Source of the DNA: JAICMB01 sp963838885
Lineage (GTDB): Bacteria > Acidobacteriota > Terriglobia > Bryobacterales > Bryobacteraceae
Assembly: GCA_963838885.1 (NCBI GenBank)
Contig: CAWITB010000044.1
Coordinates: 1 to 64,000 of the forward strand
Reading direction: 5' to 3'
DNA length: 64,000 nucleotides
Below are positions 17,779 to 27,548 of this stretch, in pieces. Within the stretch, counting starts at the first letter, position 1; each line of letters opens with the position of its first letter. A program made the position numbers and the translations under genes. The notes below the pieces were generated by a model. That model did not search any database. It worked only from the letters and a program-made list of their open reading frames with translations, and was not told where the DNA came from.

Positions 17779-20536
17779 TCACGCGTAAACAAAAGATCCG
17801 TCAGGCGCGACGCTCACATGCATGGAGCTGAGTCTCTCGCCTTCGGCCATCCTGCCGAGGATCTGTTTCGAGATCTCGGGCAGAAGCGTGTTGGTCAAAA
17901 TGTTATCGACGTTGCGGGCGCCGCTCTCGACTTCCGTGCAGCGCCGCGCGACTTCATCGATTAAGGTCTCCTCGTAGCTGAGGTCGAGTTTGTGATTTTC
18001 CTTGATGCGCCGCTGGATTTTGCCCAGTTTCAGCGTGATGATCCTCTTCATCGTCTCGTCGCGTATGGGGAAATACGGGATGATAACGAGACGGCCCAGA
18101 AAGGCGGGCTTGAAAACCTTGTCGAGCTCGGGCTTCAGCGCCTTTACCAGTCCCGCCGGCCCTGGCGCCGTCTCCGGGTCCGCCGTCAGCTTCATCAGCG
18201 TGTCCGTGCCCGCGTTCGAGGTCAGAATGATGATAGTGTTCTTGAAGTCGATCTCGCGGCCTTCGCCGTCCTCCATCTGGCCTTTGTCGAAGACCTGAAA
18301 GAAAAGCTCCAGGACGTCGGGATGCGCCTTCTCGACTTCATCAAGCAGTACCACCGAGTAGGGCCGCCGCCGCACCGCCTCCGTGAGAACGCCGCCCTCC
18401 CCATAGCCGACGTATCCGGGAGGCGAGCCCTTCAGCGTCGAGACCGTGTGCGCCTCCTGAAACTCCGACATGTTGATGGTGATCATGTTGCGCTCGCCGC
18501 CGTACATCAGGTCGGCGAGGGCCAGCGCCGTTTCCGTCTTGCCGACGCCGCTGGGGCCGACCAGCAGGAACACGCCAATGGGTTTGTTGGGATCTTCCAG
18601 GCTCGCTTTAGAGGTGCGGATACGCTGGCTGATCACTTCGAGCGCCTGGTTCTGGCCGATCACGCGGCTTCCCAGATGCTTTTCGAGATTCAGGACCGAC
18701 GCGATCTCGTCCTTCAGCATTTTGCCGATGGGAATGCCGGTCCAGCCGGAGACGACTTCGCCGACGATGTGGCCGTCGACGCAAACGCGCATTAACGGCG
18801 TTTCGCCCTGCAGCGCGGACAATTGCGCATCCAGCCCGGCCAGCTCTTTGCGCAGCTCTTCGGGATCGGCGGCGGCGGTCTTTGTTGCCGTTCCACCATC
18901 GCCGGAAGAGGCGGCGGCGGTTTGCGTGGCCGTTCCGCGGCTGGTGGATGCGGCGGCGGTCTGAGTGGCCGTTCCACCATCGCCCGAAACCCCGGCCGCG
19001 GCGGGCGCAGCGCCATCGCTTTCAAGGTGCGAGCGCACTTCGCGAATCTTCGAGACCAGCTCGCTCTCTTTCTTGAACCGCTCCTCGAGATCCTTCAACC
19101 GCGAGCTGGTCTCTTCGCGGACCTGGGCGATCGTGCCGAGACGCTCGCGATGATCGGCGCCGGCTTTCGATTCCTGACCGAGGACGCGCTCCTGCACCGC
19201 CAGATCGTCGAGCTGACGGCGCGCATCTTCAATCGCCGCCGGGATGGCGCTCTGCCCCAGCGCCAAACGGGCGCAGGCGGTATCGAGCACGCTGACAGCC
19301 TTGTCCGGCAACTGGCGGCCGGCGATGTAGCGGTGCGAAAGACGCACGGCCGCGTTCACGCCCTCGTCGAGAACCCGGACCTTATGATGCTTTTCGAGCG
19401 ACGATACGATGCCGCGCATCATCACCATGCATTGGATTTCGGTCGGCTCCTCGACCTTTACGACCTGGAAACGGCGGGCCAGCGCCGGGTCCTTTTCGAA
19501 ATACTTCTTGTACTCGGACCAGGTGGTCGCCGCGATGGTCCGCAATTCGCCTCGCGCCAGCGCCGGCTTCAGCAGGTTCGCGGCGTCGTTCTGGCCGGCC
19601 TGTCCTCCGGCGCCGATCATGGTATGGGCTTCGTCGATAAATAAAATTATCGGCGACGGCGAGGATTTCACTTCCTCGATCAAACCTTTCAGCCTGTTCT
19701 CAAATTCGCCCTTAATTCCGGCGCCCGCCTGCAGTAGCGCGAGATCGAGCGTCCGCAGCGTAACGTTTTTCAGCGGCGGCGGAACGTCGCCCTGCGCGAT
19801 CCGCAATGCCAACCCTTCGACGACGGCCGTTTTGCCGACGCCCGCCTCACCGGTGAGAATGGGGTTGTTCTGACGGCGGCGCGTCAGGATATCGATCACC
19901 TGCCGGATTTCGAAGTCGCGCCCCAGCACGGGGTCTATTTTTCCGCTTCGGGCGTTCTCCGTGAGGTTGACCGTGAACTGATCGATGTTGGGCGTCTTGC
20001 CGCCGCGCGCGGGACCCGGCTGAGCGGAAGCGGTATCGGCAGCCGCGGACGCCATGGCGTCTTCCGAGGAGCCACCCGCGATAGTTAGAAAATCCTTCTT
20101 CAGAGCTTCCGGCTGGATCTTCTGAAATTCCTTGCTGATCTCGTTCACCATGCGCGACAGCTCTTCGTTTGAAGCAAGCGCCAGGATGGTGTGACCCGTG
20201 CGCACGCGCGGCGCGCCGAAATCGATCGATCCGATGGTCCAGGCCTCAGTCAACATCTTCAGCACGTAGGGGCTGATGGACGGCGTGCGGCCGTTACCGG
20301 AGCGCATACGGTCCAGACTGCGCGTCAGCTCCGCCGACATACGCGACGTGTTCACGCCAAAATGGTGGAAATATTTTGGCGGCGTCGGTATCGCTGGCGT
20401 CGAGCGCCTTCATGAGGTAATGCTCTATCTCGATGTCGTAGTGCGTCCGGGAGAGGCACAGCCCAGCGGCGGCCTCCAACGCGCCTCGCGTGGCGTCGTT
20501 CAACTTCCCTATTAACGATTTCAGATTTACGCTCAT
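17779..20536 (-). CDS. tssH: T6SS sheath-disassembly ATPase TssH/ClpV, with one-base frameshift
   Basis: An AAA+ ATPase of about 918 residues when the frame is repaired. The N-terminal Clp-N part starts at 20536 (MSVNLKSLIGKLNDATRG) and is in a different frame from the remaining 858 codons. The break lies at about 20369-20377 in AAAATATTT: removing one base gives AAKIFHHFGVNTSRM, the expected continuation. NBD1 Walker A is GEAGVGKT, Walker B is ILFIDEAHT; NBD2 Walker A is GPSGVGKT, Walker B is VVLLDEVEKAHPD. An Ala/Thr-rich repeat separates the middle domain from NBD2. ClpV recycles the contracted TssBC sheath. A GTG at 20355 could start a shorter protein lacking the N-domain that binds TssC. 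Confidence 0.9.
18869..18991 (-). repeat. Three tandem 39-42 bp repeats inside tssH
   Basis: Three direct repeats, each beginning GCGGCGGCGGT on the plus strand at about 18869, 18911 and 18950. In the protein they give GDGGTATQTAAAS, TSRGTATQTAAAS and SGDGGTATKTAAAD, a low-complexity linker ahead of the second ATPase domain. All units are multiples of three, so copy number can vary without breaking the frame. Confidence 0.75.
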
Positions 20537-20544
20537 AACAACTT

Positions 20545-21570
20545 TCAGATTCGTAGAATTGTATCACTCGGGTCGCGATCCATCGGCCGCGTTTTGGCCC
20601 AGGTCAGCCATCCCAGCCACGGCGCGCCGTCGGCGTCCCCGCCCAACCGCGCTCCCAGCTCACAACCCGGCGTCTCGCCCCGCTTCAATACCAACTGCAC
20701 TTCAAAATCGAATTGATCGCCCCCGAAGAAGCGCACCAGCGCCTGCAGCGGCCGGTACGCCGAGCCGTTGGGAAGAAAATCGATATATTGTCGCAACGTC
20801 AGCGGACCGAGGCGGATGCGCACACCCGCCTGCTGGTCCCAGATTTCGTCGCCCACCAGCGCTCCCACGCCCACCTGCTCGGAATAGGCGCCGGCCTTCT
20901 CGAAGCGGCACTGCATGGGCTCCTCCAGCCGGTACCACGCGCCCACGAACTGCTCGATCTCCACGGGAACGTCGAAGTAATCCCATAGCAGGTTCTTGAG
21001 CGCCGCGCTCGAGCGCGCCTGCAGCGACAACAGCCCGGAATAGTACAGCAAGCTCTGATCGGGGGCCGCCTGGCGCCTCTCCAGCCCACCGCTGCCGAGA
21101 CCCACCAGATGCAGCAGCACGTGCGTCATGCGATCGCGCTCCCCGCGCTCGTAGGCGATTCCAAAGCGGTATTTCTCCCACGCGCGATGAAGCAGCGAGA
21201 TCATGCGGTGGTTGAAAATATCGAAGAACGCCAGCATCGCGGTGTCCTTGGCGCGCACGCGCTCGACGATGAACTGCGTGTAGAACAGCGGCAGGACGCC
21301 AAGGGGACCGGTCAGGCCCATGAAATTCACGATCACGGCCGGCGCGCCCGATTCGCTCCAATCGACGCGCTGGATGGCGCTCGCCGGGAAGACCATGGAC
21401 GCGTGCGCGCCGAAGCGCGCCACTTCGCGCGACGGCGCGACGAAACGGCCCACCGGCTCGCGGTCCGGATAGATCCGCTCGAACATCCGTACGGCTTGAA
21501 AGAAGTCGAACTGCTGCGGGAACGTCTCGAGCAGCTTGCGGACTTCCGCATAGCGCGGGTTGGCGGCCAT
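20545..21570 (-). CDS. tssG: T6SS baseplate protein TssG
   Basis: A 341-residue TssG/ImpH/VasB protein of the baseplate wedge (with TssE, TssF and TssK). Diagnostic segments are FPQQFDFFQAVRMFERI near the N-terminus, NFMGLTGPLGVLPLFYTQ, FDIFNHRMISLLHRAWEKYR and the C-terminal RLGPLTLRQYIDFLP. I prefer the ATG at 21570, which overlaps the tssF stop as TAATG, over an upstream ATG at 21606 that would add 12 unconserved residues. The nine-base gap to tssH shows tight operon packing. Confidence 0.93.
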   Translation of the reverse strand: MAANPRYAEVRKLLETFPQQFDFFQAVRMFERIYPDREPVGRFVAPSREVARFGAHASMVFPASAIQRVDWSESGAPAVIVNFMGLTGPLGVLPLFYTQFIVERVRAKDTAMLAFFDIFNHRMISLLHRAWEKYRFGIAYERGERDRMTHVLLHLVGLGSGGLERRQAAPDQSLLYYSGLLSLQARSSAALKNLLWDYFDVPVEIEQFVGAWYRLEEPMQCRFEKAGAYSEQVGVGALVGDEIWDQQAGVRIRLGPLTLRQYIDFLPNGSAYRPLQALVRFFGGDQFDFEVQLVLKRGETPGCELGARLGGDADGAPWLGWLTWAKTRPMDRDPSDTILRI

Positions 21571-23408
21571 TACATTAGGATCTTGCGACCCGCCCGGGGC
21601 GGCCATTCGTGAATCAACCCCCTCCTTTGTCTCGATTTTGCGACTAATTGGCTAAAGCTGTTCAGCGAGGTGTACAGTCCCAGAAAATGCTCCAGGACGC
21701 TTCCGAAAAGGTACGAGCCGCCGCCCACGAACTGCTCTTCGTCGAGCTCCATTTCGACCCGCACGCCGCGCGCGAACGTGATGCCGTTCTCCGAAATGAC
21801 CCGCGCGAAATGCTTGCGGCTGCTGACGCCGGCGATGCCTTTAATCTGCTGCTCGGAGTATGCCGAATCGGTGAAATTATATAGCTTGAGTATTTCCTGA
21901 AGGGCTTCCTTGCCTTCTTCGACCAGCGAAAGATAATTCAGCGAAAGCTGCGAGATGAGCCGCCACAGAGCGCTGCGGCCCACCGGCGGACGCAAGGAAT
22001 TGGTCGGCTTTTTCAGGCAGACGATCTTTTTGACCGCCGCCCCGCCCTCTTTGATCCAGAAGTCTCCGTCTTCGTTGCCGAAGGGCAAACGCGAAGGCAG
22101 ATCGCGATTGGTGCACGTGATGCGCGCCGTCAGCGTATCGGCGTCCGGAAAAACCTGGCGCGACGATTTATCTACCAGGGTCAGGAACATGTCCGTGCCC
22201 TCGTCGCCGCGTTTGGTCGAAGCCCGGCGATTGGCGATCCAGAAGACCTGTCCCTTATCGCGCCCACCCCCGTGGCGGAAGGAGTAGAAAGGATCGTAGT
22301 GGAGTACGGCCTGCGTTTGCGGATTGATGCTGAGCACCTGATCGACGGAGAATACTTCCGTCGCGTTCGGCCGCCGGATGTCGGGAACGATTTGATATTC
22401 GAAACGCCGCTGATCGAGCAGAATCGGCTCCGCCGTCTGCTGGAACAGGTTCACGATGGGCGCGCAGCCCAGCCGGAAGGTCTTGGCCGAAACGCCCACT
22501 TCGAGGATCTGGCGGCGCTCCGCCATCTCGAATTCCGAGAGCAGAAATACGATTTCCGCGCGATCTTTGAAGCCCGCCAGCGCGGGCCGCAGATTCTCCA
22601 CGTCGAGGAAGAAAAACTTCTCCGGAAAAGTGAAGTACTCCGCCAGCAGCCGGTAGCCGGTGAAGGATCGGCGCGGATAGGGAATGGTATCTTCGTCCTC
22701 TCCGAAGCCGACGGCGCGCAAAGAATTGGGGGGGATATTCACCGGCCGCACGCGCGTGCCGGGCGTGGGATCGCGCACCACGATCTGCACGCAGTTGCGG
22801 CTCAGCAGCTCATAGAGAGCATTCACCAGATTGTATTCACCATTCAGGAAGAAACGCAGCGATGCCGTGGGCAGCTTGCTGAACGGCGTATCCCCTAGAG
22901 CGCGCAACTCTACCCGCACCGCCGCGACGGCGTCGTTGGTCTTGATGGGCGGCGTCAGCCGGTCCGGCGTTTTCCATTCCGCGGCGGTCACGGAAATGGG
23001 CCACAGCGTGGTGTCGTAACAGGTCCGGAAATTACATTCGAAGCCGCCGACCTTGCGGGAATAAAGAACCGTGTCCTTGGGAACCTTCAGGCCGGCCGCG
23101 ACATTCTGGCCGGGTTCGGCGAAAAACTCCACGATCGACATGGATGGAATCGGCCGGATATAGTGCGGATAAACGATGCCGAGCATCGCTTCGGTGATCT
23201 CCGGAAATTCGTCTTCGATCTTGAGGTGCACGCGCGCGGCCAGGAACGCGAAGCCCTCCAGAATACGCTCCACGTGCGGGTCGTGACAGCGCGTCGGCTC
23301 GAGCACGAGGCGCTGCGCGATGGTCGGATATTTTTCTGCGAAATCCGCCCCCATCTGGCGCAGGAACGCCAATTCGCGCTCGTAATAGAGCAGCAGCTCA
23401 TCCCGCAC
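21570..23408 (-). CDS. tssF: T6SS baseplate protein TssF
   Basis: A 612-residue TssF/ImpG/VasA protein. The N-terminus LLLYYERELAFLRQMGADFAEKYP is characteristic, as are DPHVERILEGFAFLAARVHLKI and IRPIPSMSIVEF. TssF pairs with TssG in the baseplate wedge that anchors the sheath. It overlaps tssE by 11 bases at its start and tssG by one base at its end. Length is normal for the family. Confidence 0.94.
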   Translation of the reverse strand: MRDELLLYYERELAFLRQMGADFAEKYPTIAQRLVLEPTRCHDPHVERILEGFAFLAARVHLKIEDEFPEITEAMLGIVYPHYIRPIPSMSIVEFFAEPGQNVAAGLKVPKDTVLYSRKVGGFECNFRTCYDTTLWPISVTAAEWKTPDRLTPPIKTNDAVAAVRVELRALGDTPFSKLPTASLRFFLNGEYNLVNALYELLSRNCVQIVVRDPTPGTRVRPVNIPPNSLRAVGFGEDEDTIPYPRRSFTGYRLLAEYFTFPEKFFFLDVENLRPALAGFKDRAEIVFLLSEFEMAERRQILEVGVSAKTFRLGCAPIVNLFQQTAEPILLDQRRFEYQIVPDIRRPNATEVFSVDQVLSINPQTQAVLHYDPFYSFRHGGGRDKGQVFWIANRRASTKRGDEGTDMFLTLVDKSSRQVFPDADTLTARITCTNRDLPSRLPFGNEDGDFWIKEGGAAVKKIVCLKKPTNSLRPPVGRSALWRLISQLSLNYLSLVEEGKEALQEILKLYNFTDSAYSEQQIKGIAGVSSRKHFARVISENGITFARGVRVEMELDEEQFVGGGSYLFGSVLEHFLGLYTSLNSFSQLVAKSRQRRGLIHEWPPRAGRKILM

Positions 23409-23874
23409 CGCGCTCTCCCTTCACTTGATATTCGCCGCTCGACAATTGCAGAACGGTGTCGAAGGAAACCTGCTCCGGCGCCGGATCCTTGAGCAGCAGG
23501 CCCTCGATCTGAAAGCGCAGGGTGCGCGACGTGCCGATGGGCGCGTCCACGACGGAGACTTTCACGCCCGCCAGCCGCGGCTCGAACAATGCGATGGTCG
23601 TCTCCAGCGCGCGCAGCAGCCGGTTGCGGTCCCTGGGCGAAGTGAGACTGTATGAGGAGAAGTCCGGCAGTCCGTAATTATAGAGCGAGCGGTTCACTTC
23701 GGCCAACGACTCCGGCGGGGGCTCGACCACACGGCGCGTGTTCAGCAGATGTTCCAGATCGCGCCTCAGCGCCGCCTTGAGCTGCCGTTCGGGCGTCGTC
23801 CTCGCATCTTCCTGCACCAGCCTGTCGAAGAGGCACTGCGTGATCTTGAAGTCGTTGTCGGGCCGCTGCGTCAT
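23398..23874 (-). CDS. tssE: T6SS baseplate protein TssE (gp25-like)
   Basis: A 158-residue gp25/lysozyme-like baseplate protein. The family core RDRNRLLRALETTIALFEPRL and the following VSVVDAP and RFQIEGLL are present. TssE starts polymerisation of the TssBC sheath. It sits four bases after tssA and overlaps tssF, consistent with fixed stoichiometry of baseplate subunits. Confidence 0.93.
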   Translation of the reverse strand: MTQRPDNDFKITQCLFDRLVQEDARTTPERQLKAALRRDLEHLLNTRRVVEPPPESLAEVNRSLYNYGLPDFSSYSLTSPRDRNRLLRALETTIALFEPRLAGVKVSVVDAPIGTSRTLRFQIEGLLLKDPAPEQVSFDTVLQLSSGEYQVKGERGAG

Positions 23875-23878
23875 AAAG

Positions 23879-25708
23879 TTAAGGCTTGCAACTCAGCGCC
23901 TGGACCGGATCGAGCCGGCAGATGCGGCGGTAGATCTTATGCCGCAGCTCGGCCTCGCCGTCCAGCTTATGAAGGCATTCGAGGAGCATCGTCAGAGGGT
24001 AGGCGACGGCGTCGGACGACTCCCAATCCTCTAAATGGTGCTCGTCGATCTCGGCCGCCAATTCTTCCAGAATCGGTTGCGCGATGATCGCCTGCCCCGA
24101 TTTCAAACACAGCTCGGCAAGCTGCTGTTTACGGCGAAAACGGCCGCGCCCGGAAGTTTGCCGGGCAATCTCTCCGGCCAGAAGCTCAAGGGCCTCGCGG
24201 GAACGTCCCTTTCGTATTGCCGCCACGGCGAGATCGTAGGTGTCGGGCGGCGCGGGCTCGCCGTCGGGCGCCGCTTCCGCTTCTTCCTCGTTCATGGCTG
24301 TTGCCGGCGCGGCGCTCGCGCCGGAAGCGCTTGAAGCGCTAGCCTCGCGAGCCTCAACGACAGCCGCATCGAGCCACGCTTGCGTTTCCGCGTTGGCAGT
24401 CTGCGTATCGTCCATCAGCATGGCATTGCGAAGATCCGGAATATCCCGCAGCAGCGCGCGCACCTCGGATTTAATGGCGGCGGCGATCTCCGGGTAACCG
24501 TATGTCTCGAGCGCCGTGACGGCATAGCGCTGCAGGTCCAGCCAGGCGCGTCCGCACGGTTGCGCCATGGCCGCTTCGGCAAGCTCGATGGCGGTAGTCC
24601 AATCGCTATCGAGAATGGCCTTCTTGAGCTGCGTGCGAACCTCCGTCGAGGGCGCTTCAAACAAAGTTTTGTCGGGACTGGCGCCGGCGCGCCGCAACTC
24701 GCCCCAGCGATATCCGCGCAACATCAGATACGGCGCCGGGTCGTAGCCGTCTTGTTCGCGCAAAAATTTTGCGACCGCCCCCAGCCGCGGAGCCACTTCA
24801 TCCTTATCGGCCGGAACCAGCCCCGCGACCGCTTTCTTGATAGGCGCGCGCGCGGGAGCGGCGGCAGCCCCCGAAGGACCCACTGCCACCGCTTCCGCCG
24901 CCCCGGACGGCTCCTCCTCCGCCGGTCCGGTTTCCGGCTGATTCAACTCCCCCGCTTCCTCGCGCTTTTTCTGATAGAACTGATCGGACAGGCGGCGCAC
25001 CTCCTCGAGGGCCTCCCGCAGCTTCGAAAAGCTCGGGCCGTTGGACCCGAATTTCTCGTCGCACACCACGCCCAGCGCCGCCAGCGATTCGAGCGAGCCG
25101 TCGAGATTCTCGACCAGTTGCTGGTAGAAGTCCTTGGATGTCTCCTTGACCGCTTTGTCGAATGCCTCGGCCGTAAGCTTGCCCTCGTCGATCGCGGTCT
25201 GGCGATTCGCCGCCTTGGACTCGTCCTCTTCGTAGCCAACCTCCCGCGATTCGCGGTGCTTCAGAAGGCCGTAACCGGCCTTGGTCAGCGGCGTCCATTT
25301 CGGCGCCGCAGCCAGATACGAGCCGACCCAATCGAGCGGCGTGACGCGAAATTCGAGATCGCCATCCTCGATGGGCGGATACAGCGTGTCCCAGAAGTTC
25401 TCGATCAGGGCCTTCAATAGATCGAGCCCGGCTCGCAAGCCCGCGAAAGATTCGCGCTTAAGAAGCGCCTCGGTCAGCCACGCGGCAAGCTGCAAATCTT
25501 TCGATTGCGTCGCCAGCGCGTCGCCCGCGAGCTTCATCACCAGCTTCCAGTCGGCGACCTTGCGGGCCCGCTGCCACTCCCCCTGAGGCGCGTCGTCTTC
25601 TTCCCTGCGCGCCTCGCGGATCTGGTCGTAAACCGGCGCGTACTCCAGGTTTTCGCCGCTCGGGTTGTCGCCCGGAATCGGCGTCAAAATATCGTCGCGT
25701 AATGGCAT
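23879..25708 (-). CDS. tssA: T6SS tube/sheath assembly protein TssA
   Basis: A 609-residue TssA with the ImpA N-terminal domain (PIPGDNPSGENLEYAPVYD, ENFWDTLYPPIEDGDLEFR, PLDWVGSYL). A charged Ala/Pro-rich middle (about residues 255-300) precedes a helical C-terminal part with repeats such as AIRKGRSREALELLAGEI. TssA caps or primes the growing tail. The long, repeat-rich C-terminus is unlike the short VasJ/EvpK-type ends. It starts 15 bases after tagJ. Confidence 0.93.
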   Translation of the reverse strand: MPLRDDILTPIPGDNPSGENLEYAPVYDQIREARREEDDAPQGEWQRARKVADWKLVMKLAGDALATQSKDLQLAAWLTEALLKRESFAGLRAGLDLLKALIENFWDTLYPPIEDGDLEFRVTPLDWVGSYLAAAPKWTPLTKAGYGLLKHRESREVGYEEDESKAANRQTAIDEGKLTAEAFDKAVKETSKDFYQQLVENLDGSLESLAALGVVCDEKFGSNGPSFSKLREALEEVRRLSDQFYQKKREEAGELNQPETGPAEEEPSGAAEAVAVGPSGAAAAPARAPIKKAVAGLVPADKDEVAPRLGAVAKFLREQDGYDPAPYLMLRGYRWGELRRAGASPDKTLFEAPSTEVRTQLKKAILDSDWTTAIELAEAAMAQPCGRAWLDLQRYAVTALETYGYPEIAAAIKSEVRALLRDIPDLRNAMLMDDTQTANAETQAWLDAAVVEAREASASSASGASAAPATAMNEEEAEAAPDGEPAPPDTYDLAVAAIRKGRSREALELLAGEIARQTSGRGRFRRKQQLAELCLKSGQAIIAQPILEELAAEIDEHHLEDWESSDAVAYPLTMLLECLHKLDGEAELRHKIYRRICRLDPVQALSCKP

Positions 25709-25723
25709 CCGGAAGATCTCTTG

Positions 25724-26467
25724 CTAATCGCCGCCCGTCTGCGCCGACGTCCGCGCTTGATCAATGGCCTGAAACTCGATTTTGCGAATCTCGAGAATCG
25801 CGATATCTTCGCCATCGGCCAGGAAAGTCTTGAGCCCCACCGGCACGGCCCCGTCTTCGGTCTCGCGCCATTCCGTGGCGCGGCCGAGCTTCACGTTGGT
25901 GTCCGCGTCGAGATAGGAGAGCGGCGAGATGGCCGGAATCAGCACCTCTCCCAGCTCTTTGTCCTTGAAGGCCGGCCCGGTCCGTACCAGCGCGGGAATC
26001 CACAGCAGATCGCGCAAGCGCTTGGGCGCCTCCATCTCAATCGAAACGATGTGTTGCATCGGGACCCACAGGTAGGCGCCGGCGGCGAACATTTCGAGTC
26101 GCGTTCCGATGCGCGGGTCCGCATCCTCGAACGATTCAAATGCCTCGCCATTCAGCGATCCGTGGATTGCTTCCGCCGCCACCACGTCGCGCGTGGACGG
26201 TAGATCGCGGGTGCGGAACATCTCCTGCCGCATGCGCTCGGCGTGCAGCGAGGAGAAATACAGGATGGCGCCGAGCTGCGCCGGCGGGCTATGCTCCGCG
26301 AGAACGTTGAGATGCTTTTCGGCGCGATCGTATTCGCCGGCGAAGCACAGCAGCTCGAACAGGAACGTCCGCCGCTTGGGGTCGGTAGGATTGTCGCGCA
26401 GCTCCGCTCCCAGCGCCGCGATGGCTTCGTTCAGCTTACCGTCGTCAAAAAGTTGCTTCGGTGTCAT
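25724..26467 (-). CDS. tagJ: T6SS accessory protein TagJ/ImpE
   Basis: A 247-residue ImpE-family protein. The N-terminal half has tetratricopeptide-like helices (LNEAIAALGAELRDNPTDPK, FAGEYDRAEKHLNVLAEH); the C-terminal half has the ImpE signature region LWVPMQHIVSIEMEAPKRLRDLLW. In other bacteria TagJ binds TssB and modulates sheath handling by ClpV, and its presence fits the subfamily whose TssB carries the matching helix. The ATG at 26467 is two bases after the upstream hcp stop; a longer frame upstream only mirrors that hcp. Confidence 0.9.
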   Translation of the reverse strand: MTPKQLFDDGKLNEAIAALGAELRDNPTDPKRRTFLFELLCFAGEYDRAEKHLNVLAEHSPPAQLGAILYFSSLHAERMRQEMFRTRDLPSTRDVVAAEAIHGSLNGEAFESFEDADPRIGTRLEMFAAGAYLWVPMQHIVSIEMEAPKRLRDLLWIPALVRTGPAFKDKELGEVLIPAISPLSYLDADTNVKLGRATEWRETEDGAVPVGLKTFLADGEDIAILEIRKIEFQAIDQARTSAQTGGD

Positions 26468-26469
26468 GT

Positions 26470-26949
26470 TCAGCTCCCCGGCCGCGCCGTGCGCAGGTCG
26501 AACGACGCCATGATCGACCCGCCCAGCGTTCCGTCCTGCTTCTGTTCCTTGTATTCGATCTGCTTCTTCGAAAAACTCAGCGTAAACTCCATCATTGGGT
26601 AGGATTCCCCGCCGGCATCGAGCCTGCACCGCGTGACCTGCACTTCGCTAAACGTGACGCGAAGGTAATCCTGCTGATTCCGGCCGGCCTTGCGGCACGT
26701 CAGCACCGCTTTAGCGAGCTTTTCTCCCGTCGCGCAAGCCTGTTTCAGCTTGGGATAGGAGGCGTCCACCATGGCGCGAAAGCGCGCGTCGTCGAACACC
26801 GCTTTGCCGACCTTATAATCTCCCTGCCTTCCGCGATTGACGGCGCCCATCGTAAAATGATTGAGCTGGATTTCGGCGGCGTGCTTCGCATCGGCGGACT
26901 CGCCGTCAATGCCGTCGATCTTCAAAAAATAATCGGGATCTGAAGCCAT
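26470..26949 (-). CDS. hcp: Hcp-family T6SS tube protein, third copy
   Basis: A 159-residue Hcp. The family start DYFLKIDGIDGESADAKH and end EYKEQKQDGTLGGSIMASFDL are visible. Hcp hexamers stack as the inner tube and can carry small effectors. This copy differs from the other two in the pore-facing middle (MGAVNRGRQGDYKVGKAVFD) and in the loop after YLRVTFSEVQVTRC, so the three are not recent duplicates. It is two bases from tagJ and 17 bases after the second hcp. Confidence 0.92.
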   Translation of the reverse strand: MASDPDYFLKIDGIDGESADAKHAAEIQLNHFTMGAVNRGRQGDYKVGKAVFDDARFRAMVDASYPKLKQACATGEKLAKAVLTCRKAGRNQQDYLRVTFSEVQVTRCRLDAGGESYPMMEFTLSFSKKQIEYKEQKQDGTLGGSIMASFDLRTARPGS

Positions 26950-26966
26950 TTCCGCCTACGCGCTCC

Positions 26967-27470
26967 CTACGCGCTCGATGACGCTTTCGCTCCCTTGGGA
27001 ATGGCGTAAGAATACTTGATCGCGCCGCCCGCGCTGCCATCCGCTTTCTGGGCGCGGTACTCCTCTTCGATCTGGGCGAAATTGAACGAAAAGCAAGCGA
27101 TCGGCGTCGCGTCCGCGTCCTGAGAGCCTTCCAAACGGAAACTCGAAATCAGGACGTCGGAAAACGTGATCTTCAAAAAATCCTGCTGTTCCTTACCTTG
27201 TTTGCGAAAGGTCAAAACCGCTTTCTTAATGCGCTCTCCGGAAATGCACGCCTGGTACAGCTTCACCGCGGATTTGTCGATTCGCATCGTAAAATTGGCG
27301 TCGTCCCACTGCGACGCTCCGGGGCCGCTCGCGGCGGCCGCTCCCCAGGCGTTCGCGTTCGTGACGTCTTTTACAAAACTGAGGAGCTGCAACTCCGCCC
27401 CGTGCTTCAGGTCCTTCGACTCGCCTTCCATTCCATCGATTTTTAAAAACAAATCCAGAGAGGTAGTCAT
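26967..27470 (-). CDS. hcp: Hcp-family T6SS tube protein, second copy
   Basis: A 167-residue Hcp starting MTTSLDLFLKIDGMEGESKD and ending with IEEEYRAQKADGSAGGAIKYSY. It has an Ala/Gly insert (AWGAAAASGPGASQ) in the extended loop. It lies directly downstream of a strong intrinsic terminator, so its expression depends on read-through or its own start. Confidence 0.92.
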   Translation of the reverse strand: MTTSLDLFLKIDGMEGESKDLKHGAELQLLSFVKDVTNANAWGAAAASGPGASQWDDANFTMRIDKSAVKLYQACISGERIKKAVLTFRKQGKEQQDFLKITFSDVLISSFRLEGSQDADATPIACFSFNFAQIEEEYRAQKADGSAGGAIKYSYAIPKGAKASSSA

Positions 27471-27483
27471 TTACGTGCCCTCG

Positions 27484-27531
27484 AAAAAACGAGGCGTTGC
27501 GGAGCCCGGTGGGGAAGATCCGCAACGCCTC
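27484..27531 (-). terminator. Rho-independent terminator or attenuator between hcp genes
   Basis: On the minus strand, GAGGCGTTGCGGA and its perfect complement TCCGCAACGCCTC form a 13-bp stem with a 15-base loop, followed by GTTTTTTC. It falls in the 78-bp gap after the first hcp. Inside an operon it would lower transcription of everything downstream while protecting the tssB-tssC-hcp message, matching the need for many sheath and tube subunits. Confidence 0.85.
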
Positions 27532-27548
27532 CGGAAACACGAGCCGCT

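Noticed and set aside
17779..20355. ClpV beginning at GTG 20355 as the natural protein
   Set aside because: The missing N-domain is encoded directly upstream in the neighbouring frame, so a one-base shift is the simpler explanation.
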